From JASBTN01 sp965228805 (GTDB lineage: Bacteria > Pseudomonadota > Alphaproteobacteria > Rhodobacterales > Rhodobacteraceae): a stretch of DNA of 64,000 bases. The stretch covers positions 930,001-994,000 of the forward strand of contig NZ_CBDDIE010000003.1 of NCBI RefSeq assembly GCF_965228805.1, read 5' to 3'. Position 1 is the first letter of the stretch. Every line of letters starts with the position of its first letter. Made by a program: the position numbers and the translations under genes. This document shows, one piece after another, positions 1-8,420 of the stretch. The notes beneath the pieces are model-generated. The model saw only the letters and a list, made by a program, of their open reading frames with translations. It did not search any database and was not told the origin of the DNA.

Positions 1-140
1 TTTTCCAGCTGAGCGGTCAGCATGGTCAGAAAGGTCTCGAAATCCGAGGTGATCATCGAGGCATCGTTCTGCGTTTGGGTCTGGGATTGACCCGTTGCGC
101 CGCCGAAACCAGCGACAGATGAATTGGAGGTCACGTCCAT
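1..140 (-). CDS. flgD: Flagellar hook assembly protein FlgD, N-terminal part (cut by window edge)
   Basis: Reading leftwards from an ATG at 140, the first 46 residues are visible before the window ends. They show a polar Ser/Gly/Gln-rich leader followed by the DFETFLTMLTAQL segment, which matches the FlgD N-terminal signature (F-L-x-M-L-x-x-Q-L). FlgD is the scaffold on which hook subunits polymerise and is removed when the hook is finished. The gene starts 10 nt after the fliK stop and is surely co-transcribed with it. The assignment rests on the short N-terminus and the context. Confidence 0.85.
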   Translation of the reverse strand, partial: MDVTSNSSVAGFGGATGQSQTQTQNDASMITSDFETFLTMLTAQLE

Positions 141-150
141 GTTTCTCTCC

Positions 151-2199
151 CTACAAACGAATGTCGATCCCGCCGCTCGCCGTCAGGCGCAGGCGCGCGG
201 GGTCGGGGTGGGTTGGAGTGGAGGGGGTCGCGGTGCCTCCCTCCTGTTCAAAACTCGAAAGCGCCGTGTCGAGAGCGTCTTTGCCTTGGGCGTCCCCTTG
301 AGCATCGCCCCCCTGGTTGAAATCAAAGCTGACATTCTCATAGCCGATCTCGCGCAGCTCCTGGGCCAACGCATCGATATGGCGGCGCAGAAGGTCCAGG
401 GTTTCCGGGCGTTCGGCATTGACCGCAACGGCCATCGACCCACCGTCAACGGTAAAGGTCAGGCGCAGGCGGCCCAGCTCTTCGGGGCTGAGGGTCAACT
501 CCACCGGGCGGTCGGGCATCATGCGGGCGACATCTGCCACCTGTTGCGCCAGGTGGCGGGGCAGATCAGCGCGGGCAGACAGGGTGTCCATTTTGCTGGA
601 GGGAAGATCCATGCCTTTCAGTTCAAGCGGCGCAAGCTCCGCATCGCCTGCCTCCCCTACCCGACGCTCGCCAACCTCAGCGGTGGAGAAGATCGGGGCC
701 GCCACCGACGGCGGGGCAGCCATGGTCGCGGGGATCGCCTGTGTCGCAGATGTGTTTTCCACCTGGCGACGGGTCTGATCAGCGGCCGGGGTGGGAGCGG
801 GTTCCGCAACCTCGCCAGGAATGAACGTCTCCGACGCTCCGGGCCTGCCGCGGCCGCTGGGCTGCTGCACCTGCGCCCTGGCAGCCAATATGCCTGAAGC
901 CTCCCCTCCCCGCACTCCTGTCGGCACGTCCGCGGGCTGGGCGGTACCAGCCCCTTGTTCGGATTCATGTACAAAGGCGCCCCTCATTTCCCACGGCTGC
1001 GGGACAGGGGCGCTCTTCGTTTGCGCATCGGCCACGGGCACCGCGGCCATGCTCGGGCGTGCCTCAGCCGTAGTCGCCGGGTGAATTGGCTGAACTTGTG
1101 GCATGCGCGTGTCGGCTTGAGGGGCTTGCGGAGCCAAGGGGCCGGAGGGAACCTGTCCCCTTTCCTGCGGAACCGAAGTCGGCTTGAGGGGTAAAGCCTG
1201 CGCAACCGCCTCACCTTCGACAGGGTTTACCGCTCGCGTTGGGACATGTGCCCGGGGTGGATTCGCTTCCATTTGCACAGCACCAGGCAACTGAGCCATT
1301 TCACGCGGCTGCGCTTGAAGGATGTCGTGCGTGATTGGCACCTGTGCCGCTTGATCACGCACAGGGGCAGAAGCTGAGCCGAACCTGTCTGCGGGGGGCT
1401 GAGCCACAAGGGTTTCAATACCCTGCACCGGGGGCTGCGGGGGCAGCTGTGTCGGCACGACCTTTGCCATCCCGGCGGTTACCCCCTCTTGCCCCAGAGG
1501 ACGGCCGGAAACCTCCACGACCACCTGTGATGTGATCGCCTCCCCGGAGGGCGCGCGAATCACCTCAGCATTCAAGGCGGCGGCTGGATCGCCAGGGTCT
1601 TGGTTGATTTCACCCATCTCGTTCGTCGGTGACGCCAAGACTCCAGATAGCCCGACCGCTGTCACGACTGAATCAGTGGTCGGAGCAGGTTGCAGCCGTG
1701 CGCGGTCAGGCTCCAGCACCGGACCATCCGCTTCTGGCAAGCTGCCATCAGGCAACCACCCATCCATGTCCCCACGCAGGACAGGGACCTCTGCCTGAGG
1801 TTCAGAGATCGGCCGCCTCAATCGTGTTCCGTCGGCGGAGTTCACGGCCTCCACAACCCCACTCACAAAGGATCCTCGTGAAAATTCAGGGGTCTGAGAA
1901 TTGAAGATCGGGCCAGTGGCTGCAGGATCGGCATTCGGAAACACCCCGTCCCCCCCGACCAGTTCGGACAGGTCGGCCGCGACAGATTCGGGCCCGGCCT
2001 GGGCGGACATGGGCAGGTTCGTCAGCAACGAACCTTCGGGCAGAGCGGGTTGCATGCCTGTGCCTTGTTCTATCGCCATGATGGATAGGAAAGACACCTC
2101 CCCTTCCTGCGTCCCGGCAACAGGAACGGCATACCCACCGCCTCCCGACTCATCGGGGGAAGCAGGCGCGAAAATCGGCATGGCGATCTGCATGTTCAT
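151..2199 (-). CDS. fliK: Flagellar hook-length control protein FliK
   Basis: A 682-aa protein with a very long Pro/Ala/Gln-rich, low-complexity N-terminal region (roughly residues 1-530) and a compact C-terminal domain (about 560-650) containing the FliK/Flg_hook signature RPVELTLSPEELGRLRL. FliK is the exported ruler that measures hook length and, through its C-terminal domain, makes FlhB switch export from hook to filament substrates. The length is above that of enterobacterial FliK (about 400 aa) because of the disordered part, which in this family varies freely. It is the first gene of a fliK-flgD unit, divergent from flgJ. Confidence 0.92.
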   Translation of the reverse strand: MNMQIAMPIFAPASPDESGGGGYAVPVAGTQEGEVSFLSIMAIEQGTGMQPALPEGSLLTNLPMSAQAGPESVAADLSELVGGDGVFPNADPAATGPIFNSQTPEFSRGSFVSGVVEAVNSADGTRLRRPISEPQAEVPVLRGDMDGWLPDGSLPEADGPVLEPDRARLQPAPTTDSVVTAVGLSGVLASPTNEMGEINQDPGDPAAALNAEVIRAPSGEAITSQVVVEVSGRPLGQEGVTAGMAKVVPTQLPPQPPVQGIETLVAQPPADRFGSASAPVRDQAAQVPITHDILQAQPREMAQLPGAVQMEANPPRAHVPTRAVNPVEGEAVAQALPLKPTSVPQERGQVPSGPLAPQAPQADTRMPQVQPIHPATTAEARPSMAAVPVADAQTKSAPVPQPWEMRGAFVHESEQGAGTAQPADVPTGVRGGEASGILAARAQVQQPSGRGRPGASETFIPGEVAEPAPTPAADQTRRQVENTSATQAIPATMAAPPSVAAPIFSTAEVGERRVGEAGDAELAPLELKGMDLPSSKMDTLSARADLPRHLAQQVADVARMMPDRPVELTLSPEELGRLRLTFTVDGGSMAVAVNAERPETLDLLRRHIDALAQELREIGYENVSFDFNQGGDAQGDAQGKDALDTALSSFEQEGGTATPSTPTHPDPARLRLTASGGIDIRL

Positions 2200-2244
2200 C
2201 TCCGGGTATTCTGACTCCGTTGGCTGATCATAGGCAGATCCGGG

Positions 2245-2259
2245 TTACCGCTTTCTTTA
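2245..2259. promoter_or_regulatory. Weak CtrA-like box between fliK and flgJ
   Basis: TTAC-N7-TTTA lies in the gap between the divergent fliK (start 2199) and flgJ (start 2308). Six of eight positions match the CtrA consensus TTAA-N7-TTAA. It is listed because stronger copies precede other flagellar units in this window; on its own it would not be convincing. Confidence 0.25.
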
Positions 2260-2307
2260 CTCCCGCGGGTCATAGTGGGGGAAATCGAAGCAATCGAAGG
2301 AAACGCC

Positions 2308-2592
2308 ATGTCGTCGATTTCCCCGGTATCCGCAGGGGCACCCCAGGCGCCCACGCGGGATGACAAACTGATGCAGGCCGCCAAGGACCTGGAGGCAAAC
2401 TTCCTGGCCGAATTGCTTAAGAGTGCAGGGCTGGGCAAGACGCCGGAGCTGTTCGGCGGCGGCAGCGGCGAGGATCAATTCGGGTCTTTCCTGCGCATGG
2501 CCCAGGCAGAACAGATGGTCTACGCCGGAGGTATCGGCCTGGCGGAAAGCCTGTTTGAAGCATTGAAGGAGCGCGCCGATGGGGCTGTTTAA
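2308..2592 (+). CDS. flgJ: Rod-binding protein FlgJ (N-terminal domain only)
   Basis: A 94-aa protein corresponding to the rod-binding domain of FlgJ (DKLMQAAKDLEANFLAELLKS, then a conserved Gly-rich turn and EQMVYAGGIGLAESLFEAL). The muramidase domain fused to this region in Salmonella is absent, as is usual in alphaproteobacteria; a separate lytic transglycosylase at 16533-17306 may supply that activity. ATG 2308 was chosen because GAAGGAAAC stands just upstream; an in-frame ATG at 2275 has no comparable ribosome site. It overlaps the next gene by 14 nt. It acts in the periplasm as a scaffold for rod assembly. Confidence 0.88.
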   Translation: MSSISPVSAGAPQAPTRDDKLMQAAKDLEANFLAELLKSAGLGKTPELFGGGSGEDQFGSFLRMAQAEQMVYAGGIGLAESLFEALKERADGAV

Positions 2593-2941
2593 ACCCACAC
2601 CATTGGATGCCGCGCTGGAGCGGCTTCTTGACCAGGAGCGGCAGTTGATTCTGTCTGGCCGCATCGAGGCACTGGCGCAGATCTCGGCAGAGAAGGAACG
2701 TTTGCTGGCCCGGCTTGGGCAATCCCACGGAGGGGTGCACGCGCTTGATCACCTGCGGCAAAAGGCGGATCGAAATCAACAGCTTCTGATGGCGGTGGCC
2801 CGAGGCGTGCGCACCGTGTCGCGCCGTCTTGATGCGCTCAAGGCACAGCAGAGCGGACGCGCACGGTTTTCGACCTATGACCAGGGTGGGCGCTCGGCCC
2901 AATTGACCCCGGGCAAGTCGAAATTCGAACGGCGTGCCTGA
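2579..2941 (+). CDS. FlgN-like flagellar chaperone
   Basis: A 120-aa, mainly alpha-helical protein with heptad-like leucines throughout (LDAALERLLDQERQL, LAQISAEKERLLARL) and a polar C-terminal tail. Size, helicity and position resemble FlgN, the cytoplasmic export chaperone of the hook-filament junction proteins FlgK and FlgL. The start overlaps the end of flgJ by 14 nt, so translation is probably coupled. The FlgN family is weakly conserved, so the name rests on context and general shape more than on a diagnostic motif. Confidence 0.65.
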   Translation: MGLFKPTPLDAALERLLDQERQLILSGRIEALAQISAEKERLLARLGQSHGGVHALDHLRQKADRNQQLLMAVARGVRTVSRRLDALKAQQSGRARFSTYDQGGRSAQLTPGKSKFERRA

Positions 2942-2997
2942 TCCCGGGCAGGAGGCCAGCGCAATCCCTCAAATTCGAAACATTCCAGAGGCAGGTC

Positions 2998-3012
2998 TTA
3001 GGGTTCTTTTAG
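2998..3012. promoter_or_regulatory. CtrA-like half-matching box upstream of flagellin
   Basis: TTAG-N7-TTAG in the 227-nt gap before the flagellin gene. Both half-sites differ from TTAA by the last base, so six of eight positions match. No convincing sigma-28 or sigma-54 promoter was found in this gap. The box is about 160 nt before the flagellin start codon, farther than the better boxes elsewhere. Confidence 0.25.
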
Positions 3013-3168
3013 CACTTCGCTTTCAGGCTGTGCTTGCATCCAGAGGGGGTGGCGCGGACCGGCCAAGCCTGAATGTCCGTAGCGGTCAGAACGGCCATGA
3101 ACCTGCTCTTGAAGGGCAGAAAATCAAACTCGGCGCGAACGCGCTGAAAAGACTGAAGGAACTAGTCA

Positions 3169-4506
3169 ATGTCCAGCATTCTGACCAACAACAGCGCGAT
3201 GGTGGCGCTGCAGACGCTGAAATCCATCAACTCGAACCTGCAAGATACGCAGTCGCAGATCTCGACCGGCAAGAAAATCGGGTCGGCGAAAGACAACGCT
3301 GCGGTCTGGGCCATCTCAAAAGTCATGGAATCCGACGTTCAAGGCTTCAAGGGCATCTCGGAAAGCCTGTCGCTTGGTGAATCGACCATCGCGGTGGCGC
3401 AGAACGCCTCGGAAACCGTGACCGACCTGCTGACCCAGATGAAGAGCAAGATCGTTGCCGCGCAGGAAGAGAACGTCGATCGTTCGAAACTGCAAACCGA
3501 CATCGCCGCCCTGCGCGACCAGATCGGTTCGGTTGTCAACGCTGCGCAGTTCAACGGTCTGAACCTGATCGATGGCACCAGCACCGACTCCATGGATGTT
3601 CTGGCTTCGCTTGACCGCGACTCGTCGGGCGGCGTCACCGCCCGCCACATCGCCGTCGACCGTCAGAACCTGTCGGTGACCACGCCGGTGACCTCGGCCG
3701 CGTTCGGCACGACCGACCCGGCTGACCAGGCCGCGGCCAACGCGCTGATCCAGGCGGCTGCGAACAACACCCAGTTCGATGACGCGGCGTTCGACCCGAC
3801 CTCACCGGTCGCGACAATTGCCGACGGCGGCACTCTGACCTTTACCATCGGATCTGTCAGCGAAGGCGACAGCTACCAGGTGATCCTGGATGATGTAAAC
3901 GTCAATGTTTCCGGTGGCGGCACCTCGCTTGGCCAACGCACGTTCGAATATGTGGCCGGCGCCAATGATGGTACCGCTGACGTCGCGCAGCAGTTGACCT
4001 CGCAGATCAGCGCCTTCTTCGCGGCGGCCACCGGTTCGACCGAGGCCTACTCGATCGCACAGGGTACTGGCAGCAACACCAACCAGTTCACCATTACCAA
4101 TGGGGCTGGCGGTGTTACGGACGCCATCAATGTCGGCGTGCGGGCACAAACCGGCGGTACACCGGGGACCACGACCTCGTCCGGTGGTCTGGGCGCGTTG
4201 CAGACCATCGACGTGACCACGGACTCCGGTGCAACCGGCGCGTTGACGGCCATCGAAGGTCTGATCGGCCAGTCGATCGACGCAGCTGCCGCCTTCGGTT
4301 CGGCCCAGGGCCGGATCGAAACGCAAAGCAACTTCATCTCGACGCTGTCGGACTCGCTGACCTCCGGGATCGGTGCCCTGGTTGACGCCGATATGGAGGC
4401 GACTTCGGCCCGACTGCAGGCGCTGCAGGTGCAGCAGCAGCTTGGCACGCAAGCTCTGTCGATCGCCAACCAAGCGCCGCAGAACATCCTGTCGCTGTTC
4501 CGTTAA
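3169..4506 (+). CDS. fliC: Flagellin
   Basis: A 445-aa flagellin. The conserved D0/D1 N-terminal region (residues 1-135: SSILTNNSAMVALQTL, ISTGKKIGSAKDNAA, a QFNGLNLID motif) and C-terminal helix (about 360-445, ending ANQAPQNILSLFR) enclose a variable Thr/Gly/Ala-rich central region exposed on the filament surface. The start has the ribosome site GAAGGAAC. flaF and flbT, which act on flagellin secretion and flagellin mRNA translation in alphaproteobacteria, follow directly. A GC-rich hairpin sits just after the stop codon. It is the only flagellin gene in the window. Confidence 0.96.
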   Translation: MSSILTNNSAMVALQTLKSINSNLQDTQSQISTGKKIGSAKDNAAVWAISKVMESDVQGFKGISESLSLGESTIAVAQNASETVTDLLTQMKSKIVAAQEENVDRSKLQTDIAALRDQIGSVVNAAQFNGLNLIDGTSTDSMDVLASLDRDSSGGVTARHIAVDRQNLSVTTPVTSAAFGTTDPADQAAANALIQAAANNTQFDDAAFDPTSPVATIADGGTLTFTIGSVSEGDSYQVILDDVNVNVSGGGTSLGQRTFEYVAGANDGTADVAQQLTSQISAFFAAATGSTEAYSIAQGTGSNTNQFTITNGAGGVTDAINVGVRAQTGGTPGTTTSSGGLGALQTIDVTTDSGATGALTAIEGLIGQSIDAAAAFGSAQGRIETQSNFISTLSDSLTSGIGALVDADMEATSARLQALQVQQQLGTQALSIANQAPQNILSLFR

Positions 4507-4516
4507 GGGACCATTG

Positions 4517-4544
4517 GGCGGGGCGCACAAAAGGGCGCCCCGCC
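4517..4544 (+). terminator. GC-rich hairpin after flagellin gene
   Basis: A perfect 10-bp stem (GGCGGGGCGC / GCGCCCCGCC) with an 8-nt loop, 10 nt after the flagellin stop. No U-run follows, so it may stabilise the 3' end of abundant flagellin mRNA or cause partial termination before flaF rather than being a complete intrinsic terminator. Confidence 0.6.
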
Positions 4545-4590
4545 TACCCCTATCGCTCCCTGACTTCAATCGTTAACGGAAGGAAATCCC

Positions 4591-4968
4591 GTGAACGCTA
4601 TGAACATGGCCAAAACGGCCTACGCGGCATCACAAAACTCGGTCCGCACCCCACGCGGCATCGAATACGAGGCCTTCGCCCGAATCACACACCGCTTGAA
4701 AACCTCGGCCGAGAAAGGTCGCAACGGCTTCGGACAGCTGGCGCAGGCCATTCACGAAAACCGGCGTCTTTGGACCCTGCTGGCCGCCGACGTTTCCGCA
4801 ACGGACAATGGCCTGCCGGCCGAGCTACGCGCCCGGATCTTCTATCTCTACGAGTTCACGAACCATCATTCCCGCAAGGTTCTGCAAGACCCCGAAGAGG
4901 TCGCTGTTCTCGTTGAAATCAATACTGCCATCATGCGTGGTCTGAAACAGAAGGCAGAAGCGGCATGA
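4591..4968 (+). CDS. flaF: Flagellar biosynthesis regulator FlaF
   Basis: A 125-aa protein of the FlaF family, with the family pattern of an N-terminal YAASQ segment, the central ENRRLWTLLAADVS block and a terminal helix with AIMRGL. In Caulobacter and relatives FlaF is required for flagellin secretion and works with FlbT. The start is a GTG at 4591 behind GGAAGGAAA; an ATG three codons later is also possible. It lies 84 nt after flagellin and overlaps flbT by 4 nt (ATGA). Confidence 0.93.
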   Translation: MNAMNMAKTAYAASQNSVRTPRGIEYEAFARITHRLKTSAEKGRNGFGQLAQAIHENRRLWTLLAADVSATDNGLPAELRARIFYLYEFTNHHSRKVLQDPEEVAVLVEINTAIMRGLKQKAEAA

Positions 4969-5366
4969 GCGGTCTTGTCCTGAAACTCGGCCCCAAGGAA
5001 CGGGTCCTCATCAATGGGGCGGTGATCGAAAACGGCGACCGCCGGTCGCGCCTGTCGATCGTGACCCCCAATGCCAACATCCTGCGCCTGCGCGACGCAA
5101 TCCACCCGGAAGAGGTGAATACCCCGGTCCGACGCGTCTGTTATATCGCTCAACTCGTCCTGTCCGGTGACGCCGATAAGGAAGAGGCACGCATGCAGCT
5201 TCTACGCGGGATCGAACAGCTCAGCCAGGTGCTGACCGACCACGACAGCAGAGTCCAGCTGGATCACGCGACCGAGGCGGTGCTGGAGGATCAGTTCTAT
5301 CAAGCGCTGAAAGCATTGCGGTCTCTGCTGCCGCGTGAGGAACGGCTGATGGCTGCGGCGTCATGA
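4965..5366 (+). CDS. flbT: Flagellar biosynthesis repressor FlbT
   Basis: A 133-aa FlbT-family protein (LVLKLGPKERVLINGAVIEN near the N-terminus, YYIAQL-like central block, LKALRSLLPRE near the C-terminus). In Caulobacter FlbT binds the 5' leader of flagellin mRNA and lowers its translation until the hook is complete. It overlaps flaF and the next gene by 4 nt each, so the three genes are translationally coupled. The flagellin leader here is long enough (the gap is 227 nt) to carry such a target, but I cannot identify it. Confidence 0.93.
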   Translation: MSGLVLKLGPKERVLINGAVIENGDRRSRLSIVTPNANILRLRDAIHPEEVNTPVRRVCYIAQLVLSGDADKEEARMQLLRGIEQLSQVLTDHDSRVQLDHATEAVLEDQFYQALKALRSLLPREERLMAAAS

Positions 5367-6163
5367 CTTATCAACCGGTCATACCCTATGGCGGCATGGC
5401 CGGTTGGGCCTTCCTGCAACGCACCCAGGAGGCCCAGCAGGATGCCTTCGAGGATAGCCCGGTGATCCAGCGCGACACCGACTACTTTCTTGAAAACATC
5501 GGCAAAATCGACACGGCCGAGCAGCTGGTGAATGACCGCCGGTTGCTCAGCGTGGCCCTCGGGGCATTCGGTCTCGACGAGGATATCGACAGCAAATACT
5601 TCATTCGCAAGGTGCTCGAAGACGGCACCCTGGATCCGGAGGCGCTGTCCAACAAGCTGGCGGACAAACGCTATCTCGACTTTTCCCAAGCCTTCGGGTT
5701 CGGTGACTACGGCATCCCAAGCACCAAGGTTAGTGATTTCGCGACAGAGATCGTCGATGCCTATAAGGAGCGGCAATTCGAGATTGCCGTTGGCGATCAG
5801 GACACCGATATGCGGCTCATGATGAGCCTTGATCGCGACCTGGGCGACATCGTTGACAGGCAGACCTCAGACGCCGGGAAATGGTATTCGGTCATGGGCA
5901 ACCCTGCGCTTCGATCCGTTTTCGAAACCGCGTTCAGTTTGCCCAGCTCCTTTGCTGCGCTGGATGTGGATGATCAGCTCGTGCGGTTCCAGGAAAAGGC
6001 CGAGGCCTATTTCGGGGACAGTTCTGTGGATCAGTTCGGTGATCCGCAGAGGATGGAAGAGCTTACCCGCCTCTACCTGGCAAAGTCGCAACTCAACAAC
6101 GGGTTCACCACTTTGTCTGGCGGGTCAATTGCCTTGACCCTTCTGCAGAACGCCTTCGGCTGA
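5363..6163 (+). CDS. DUF1217 family flagellar-locus protein
   Basis: A 266-aa soluble, acidic protein that I recognise as a DUF1217-type protein, a family found in alphaproteobacterial flagellar loci and of unsettled role. Visible features are alternating helical segments with YFLENIGKIDTAEQLVNDRRLL and a repeat-like KYFIRKVLEDG block; there is no signal peptide or membrane segment. It overlaps flbT by 4 nt and ends the flagellin unit, converging on fliI with a 27-nt gap. An 8-bp inverted repeat (6160-6167 and 6191-6198) spans the two stop codons. Confidence 0.75.
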   Translation: MTYQPVIPYGGMAGWAFLQRTQEAQQDAFEDSPVIQRDTDYFLENIGKIDTAEQLVNDRRLLSVALGAFGLDEDIDSKYFIRKVLEDGTLDPEALSNKLADKRYLDFSQAFGFGDYGIPSTKVSDFATEIVDAYKERQFEIAVGDQDTDMRLMMSLDRDLGDIVDRQTSDAGKWYSVMGNPALRSVFETAFSLPSSFAALDVDDQLVRFQEKAEAYFGDSSVDQFGDPQRMEELTRLYLAKSQLNNGFTTLSGGSIALTLLQNAFG

Positions 6164-6190
6164 CTGAAGACGCACGCGCCCGCACCGTTA

Positions 6191-7528
6191 TCAGTCAGGC
6201 TTCTCTGGAGTTTCAGCAACCATGCAGGCACCCAGACGGCGGAAGCTGGCCTGGATATTGTCCCACTCATCCTCTGCCAGGAACCCATCCAGCTTCGGCC
6301 AAGCCTGTATAGCCGCGTCCAGCGCCGGATCGGTGCCCGCAGAATAAAGCCCCGCCTGGATCATCATCTCAGACCGGTCATAGGCCCCCAACCGCTGGCG
6401 GGCTGCCGAAATGAGCGCGTTCTCGGCCTCCGACGCGCAACCAGGTAAGGCGCGGGAGACTGAACGCAATAGATCGATGGCCGGGAAACGCCCGCGTTCG
6501 GCAATCTTGCGATCCAGTACCACGTGCCCGTCCAGCACCCCGCGCAGAATATCGGCAACCGGTTCTTCCATATCAGATCCGGCAACCAGCACCGAATAGA
6601 TTGCGGTGATGTCGCCCGCCGTTCCCGTGCCGGGGCCGGACCGCTCACAGAGCGAGGTGATTTGGTGAGTTGTCGACGGGGGGAATCCGCGCAGGGACCC
6701 ACCCTCGCCAGAGGCCAAGGCAATCTCACGATGCGCTTCGGCGAAACGGGTCACCGAGTCAGCCAGCAGCAACACGTGCTTGCCCTGGTCGCGGAAATGC
6801 TCTGCCACGGCCATCGTGGCCCAGCCACAGCGTCGCCGCACCAGCGGTGACTGATCCGAGGTCGCGGCCACCACAACCGCACGTTTCATGCCCTCAGGGC
6901 CCAGCACACGTTCGACGAACTCACGCACCTCGCGGCCGCGTTCGCCGATCAACCCGATCACGACAACATCCGCATGCACCCCGCGCGCGAGCTTGGCGAG
7001 CAGGGTGGATTTGCCCACGCCGGAGCCCGCGAAAAGCCCGATCCGCTGCCCGCGTACCAGGGGCAACAGCGTATTGAACACGGCCATGCCGGTCTCCAGC
7101 CGTGCACCCAGCACGCGCCGTTCGGTCGGGTTCATCGACACACCACGCAGGGGACGCGGTTCGGCCCCGCGTAAGATCGGCCGTCCGTCAAGCGCCTGGC
7201 CGAACGGGTCGATCACCCGACCGATCCAACTGTCATCCGGCGCAATCTGGTTGGCCCCACGCAGGGACACGGCCGCGCCGATCTGCAACCCTTCGACATC
7301 GCCATCGGGCAGCACGGTCACCGTATCGGCAGAGAGGTTCAGCACCTCCCCCAATCGTCCCTTTCCCTCGGGGGGACCGATTTCCACCAGGTCACCCTGT
7401 GCCGCGACATCGGACAGGCCGGACACTTCCAGGGTGCCGCGCCCGATCGCGACCACGCGCCCGATGTCACGCACGGGGCGCACGGCAGCCACTTCTGCGG
7501 TCAGCTGGTCGAAACCGATTGTCTGCAT
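6191..7528 (-). CDS. fliI: Flagellum-specific ATPase FliI
   Basis: A 445-aa F1-beta-like ATPase that powers loading of export substrates at the flagellar type III apparatus. The Walker A loop (GLFAGSGVGKST) is at about residues 164-175; the Walker B strand (HVLLLADSVTRFAEAHREIAL) and the export-ATPase block SLRGFPPSTTHQ follow. ATG 7528 was chosen because it is preceded by GGAGACCCGGAA and gives the normal length. The same frame stays open upstream to 8047 but would run antisense through flgB and flgC. Unusually, it is a single minus-strand gene, not next to fliH. Confidence 0.95.
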   Translation of the reverse strand: MQTIGFDQLTAEVAAVRPVRDIGRVVAIGRGTLEVSGLSDVAAQGDLVEIGPPEGKGRLGEVLNLSADTVTVLPDGDVEGLQIGAAVSLRGANQIAPDDSWIGRVIDPFGQALDGRPILRGAEPRPLRGVSMNPTERRVLGARLETGMAVFNTLLPLVRGQRIGLFAGSGVGKSTLLAKLARGVHADVVVIGLIGERGREVREFVERVLGPEGMKRAVVVAATSDQSPLVRRRCGWATMAVAEHFRDQGKHVLLLADSVTRFAEAHREIALASGEGGSLRGFPPSTTHQITSLCERSGPGTGTAGDITAIYSVLVAGSDMEEPVADILRGVLDGHVVLDRKIAERGRFPAIDLLRSVSRALPGCASEAENALISAARQRLGAYDRSEMMIQAGLYSAGTDPALDAAIQAWPKLDGFLAEDEWDNIQASFRRLGACMVAETPEKPD

Positions 7529-7574
7529 TTCCGGGTCTCCTGTCTGTCTGAAACCCTTTCTAAAGGAATCAGGG

Positions 7575-7589
7575 TTAAGCCTTGGTTGA
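7575..7589. promoter_or_regulatory. CtrA-like box between fliI and flgB
   Basis: TTAA-N7-TTGA, seven of eight positions matching the CtrA consensus TTAA-N7-TTAA, inside the 84-nt gap between divergent fliI and flgB. A single site here could control both directions. Its midpoint is 31 nt from the flgB start and 54 nt from the fliI start. Confidence 0.4.
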
Positions 7590-7612
7590 AGCCAATCGAG
7601 GGAGAAGCCCCG

Positions 7613-8005
7613 ATGTTCGACAAACTGGAAATTTTTCGCATGAGCCAGGGACTGGCCATGCATGCCGCCAAACGACAGTCGACGATCGCGCAGAATGTCG
7701 CGAATGCAGACACGCCCGGCTACCGCGCACGGGACATGGCGTCCTTTGCCGACACCTATGCGCCGCAGCAGACCGATGGCATGCGCGCCACGCGTGCGGG
7801 GCATCTGAACACCGCCAGCGGTCCGCACAACGTGGTCGAGGCACGCGAAGTGCTGCGCCCAGGCGCGGCCTCGCCCAATGGCAACACCGTTTCCCTGGAA
7901 ACCGAAATCATGGCCTCCGCTTCCGCCAAGGGCGATCACGACCTGGCGCTGGGGGTCTATCAGAGCTCGCTGCGAATCATGCGCGCGAGCCTGGGCAAGC
8001 AGTGA
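7613..8005 (+). CDS. flgB: Flagellar basal-body rod protein FlgB
   Basis: A 130-aa proximal rod protein. The rod/hook family motif is present (IAQNVANADTPGYRARD, about residues 30-45). ATG 7613 follows GAGGGAGAAG; an in-frame ATG nine codons earlier lacks a ribosome site. FlgB is first of a nine-gene rightward unit (flgB-flgC-fliE-fliQ-flgF-flgG-flgA-flgH-fliL), so this unit builds the rod and part of the rings and export gate. FlgB is exported without a cleaved signal and assembles on the MS-ring through FliE. Confidence 0.94.
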   Translation: MFDKLEIFRMSQGLAMHAAKRQSTIAQNVANADTPGYRARDMASFADTYAPQQTDGMRATRAGHLNTASGPHNVVEAREVLRPGAASPNGNTVSLETEIMASASAKGDHDLALGVYQSSLRIMRASLGKQ

Positions 8006-8016
8006 GGGGGTGACGC

Positions 8017-8409
8017 ATGAGTGACTTTCGCGCCTCCACCGCTGCATCGGCCTCGGGCATGCAGGCCCAGGCCAATCGCCTGCGCCATGTCTCGGAAAAC
8101 ATCGCCAATGTGGACACGCCCGGCTACCGCCGCAAGATCGTGTCCTTCGACCAGGTGCTCGACGGTGGTCGGGCGACCGGTCAGGTGGAAACCGGCCCGT
8201 TGAAACTGGATCAAGGCGCCCTGCCGCAGATCTATGACCCCTCGCACCCGATGGCGAATGAAACCGGCTACTACGATGGATCGAATGTCGATCTGGTGGT
8301 CGAAATCGCGGACGCGCGCGAAGCGCAGCGTTCTTACGAGGCGAACCTCAAGATGTTCGATCAGGCGCGTCAGATGAAGCGCAGCCTGCTCGATCTTCTC
8401 CGCAGATAG
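8017..8409 (+). CDS. flgC: Flagellar basal-body rod protein FlgC
   Basis: A 130-aa proximal rod protein with the N-terminal rod motif ENIANVDTPGYRRK and the C-terminal EAQRSYEANLKMFDQA helix typical of FlgC. It starts 11 nt after flgB behind GAGGGGGTGACGC and precedes fliE by 11 nt. It forms part of the proximal rod. Confidence 0.95.
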   Translation: MSDFRASTAASASGMQAQANRLRHVSENIANVDTPGYRRKIVSFDQVLDGGRATGQVETGPLKLDQGALPQIYDPSHPMANETGYYDGSNVDLVVEIADAREAQRSYEANLKMFDQARQMKRSLLDLLRR

Positions 8410-8420
8410 GAGGGTCCAGA

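Noticed and set aside
2942..3168. Sigma-28 or sigma-54 promoter before flagellin
   Set aside because: No GG-N10-GC pair with the right flanks or TAAA-N15-GCCGATAA-like sequence was found. Only a weak CtrA-like box is present.
7529..8047. 173-codon upstream extension of the fliI reading frame
   Set aside because: It runs antisense through flgB and the start of flgC, whose products are clear rod proteins. ATG 7528 has its own ribosome site and gives normal FliI length.
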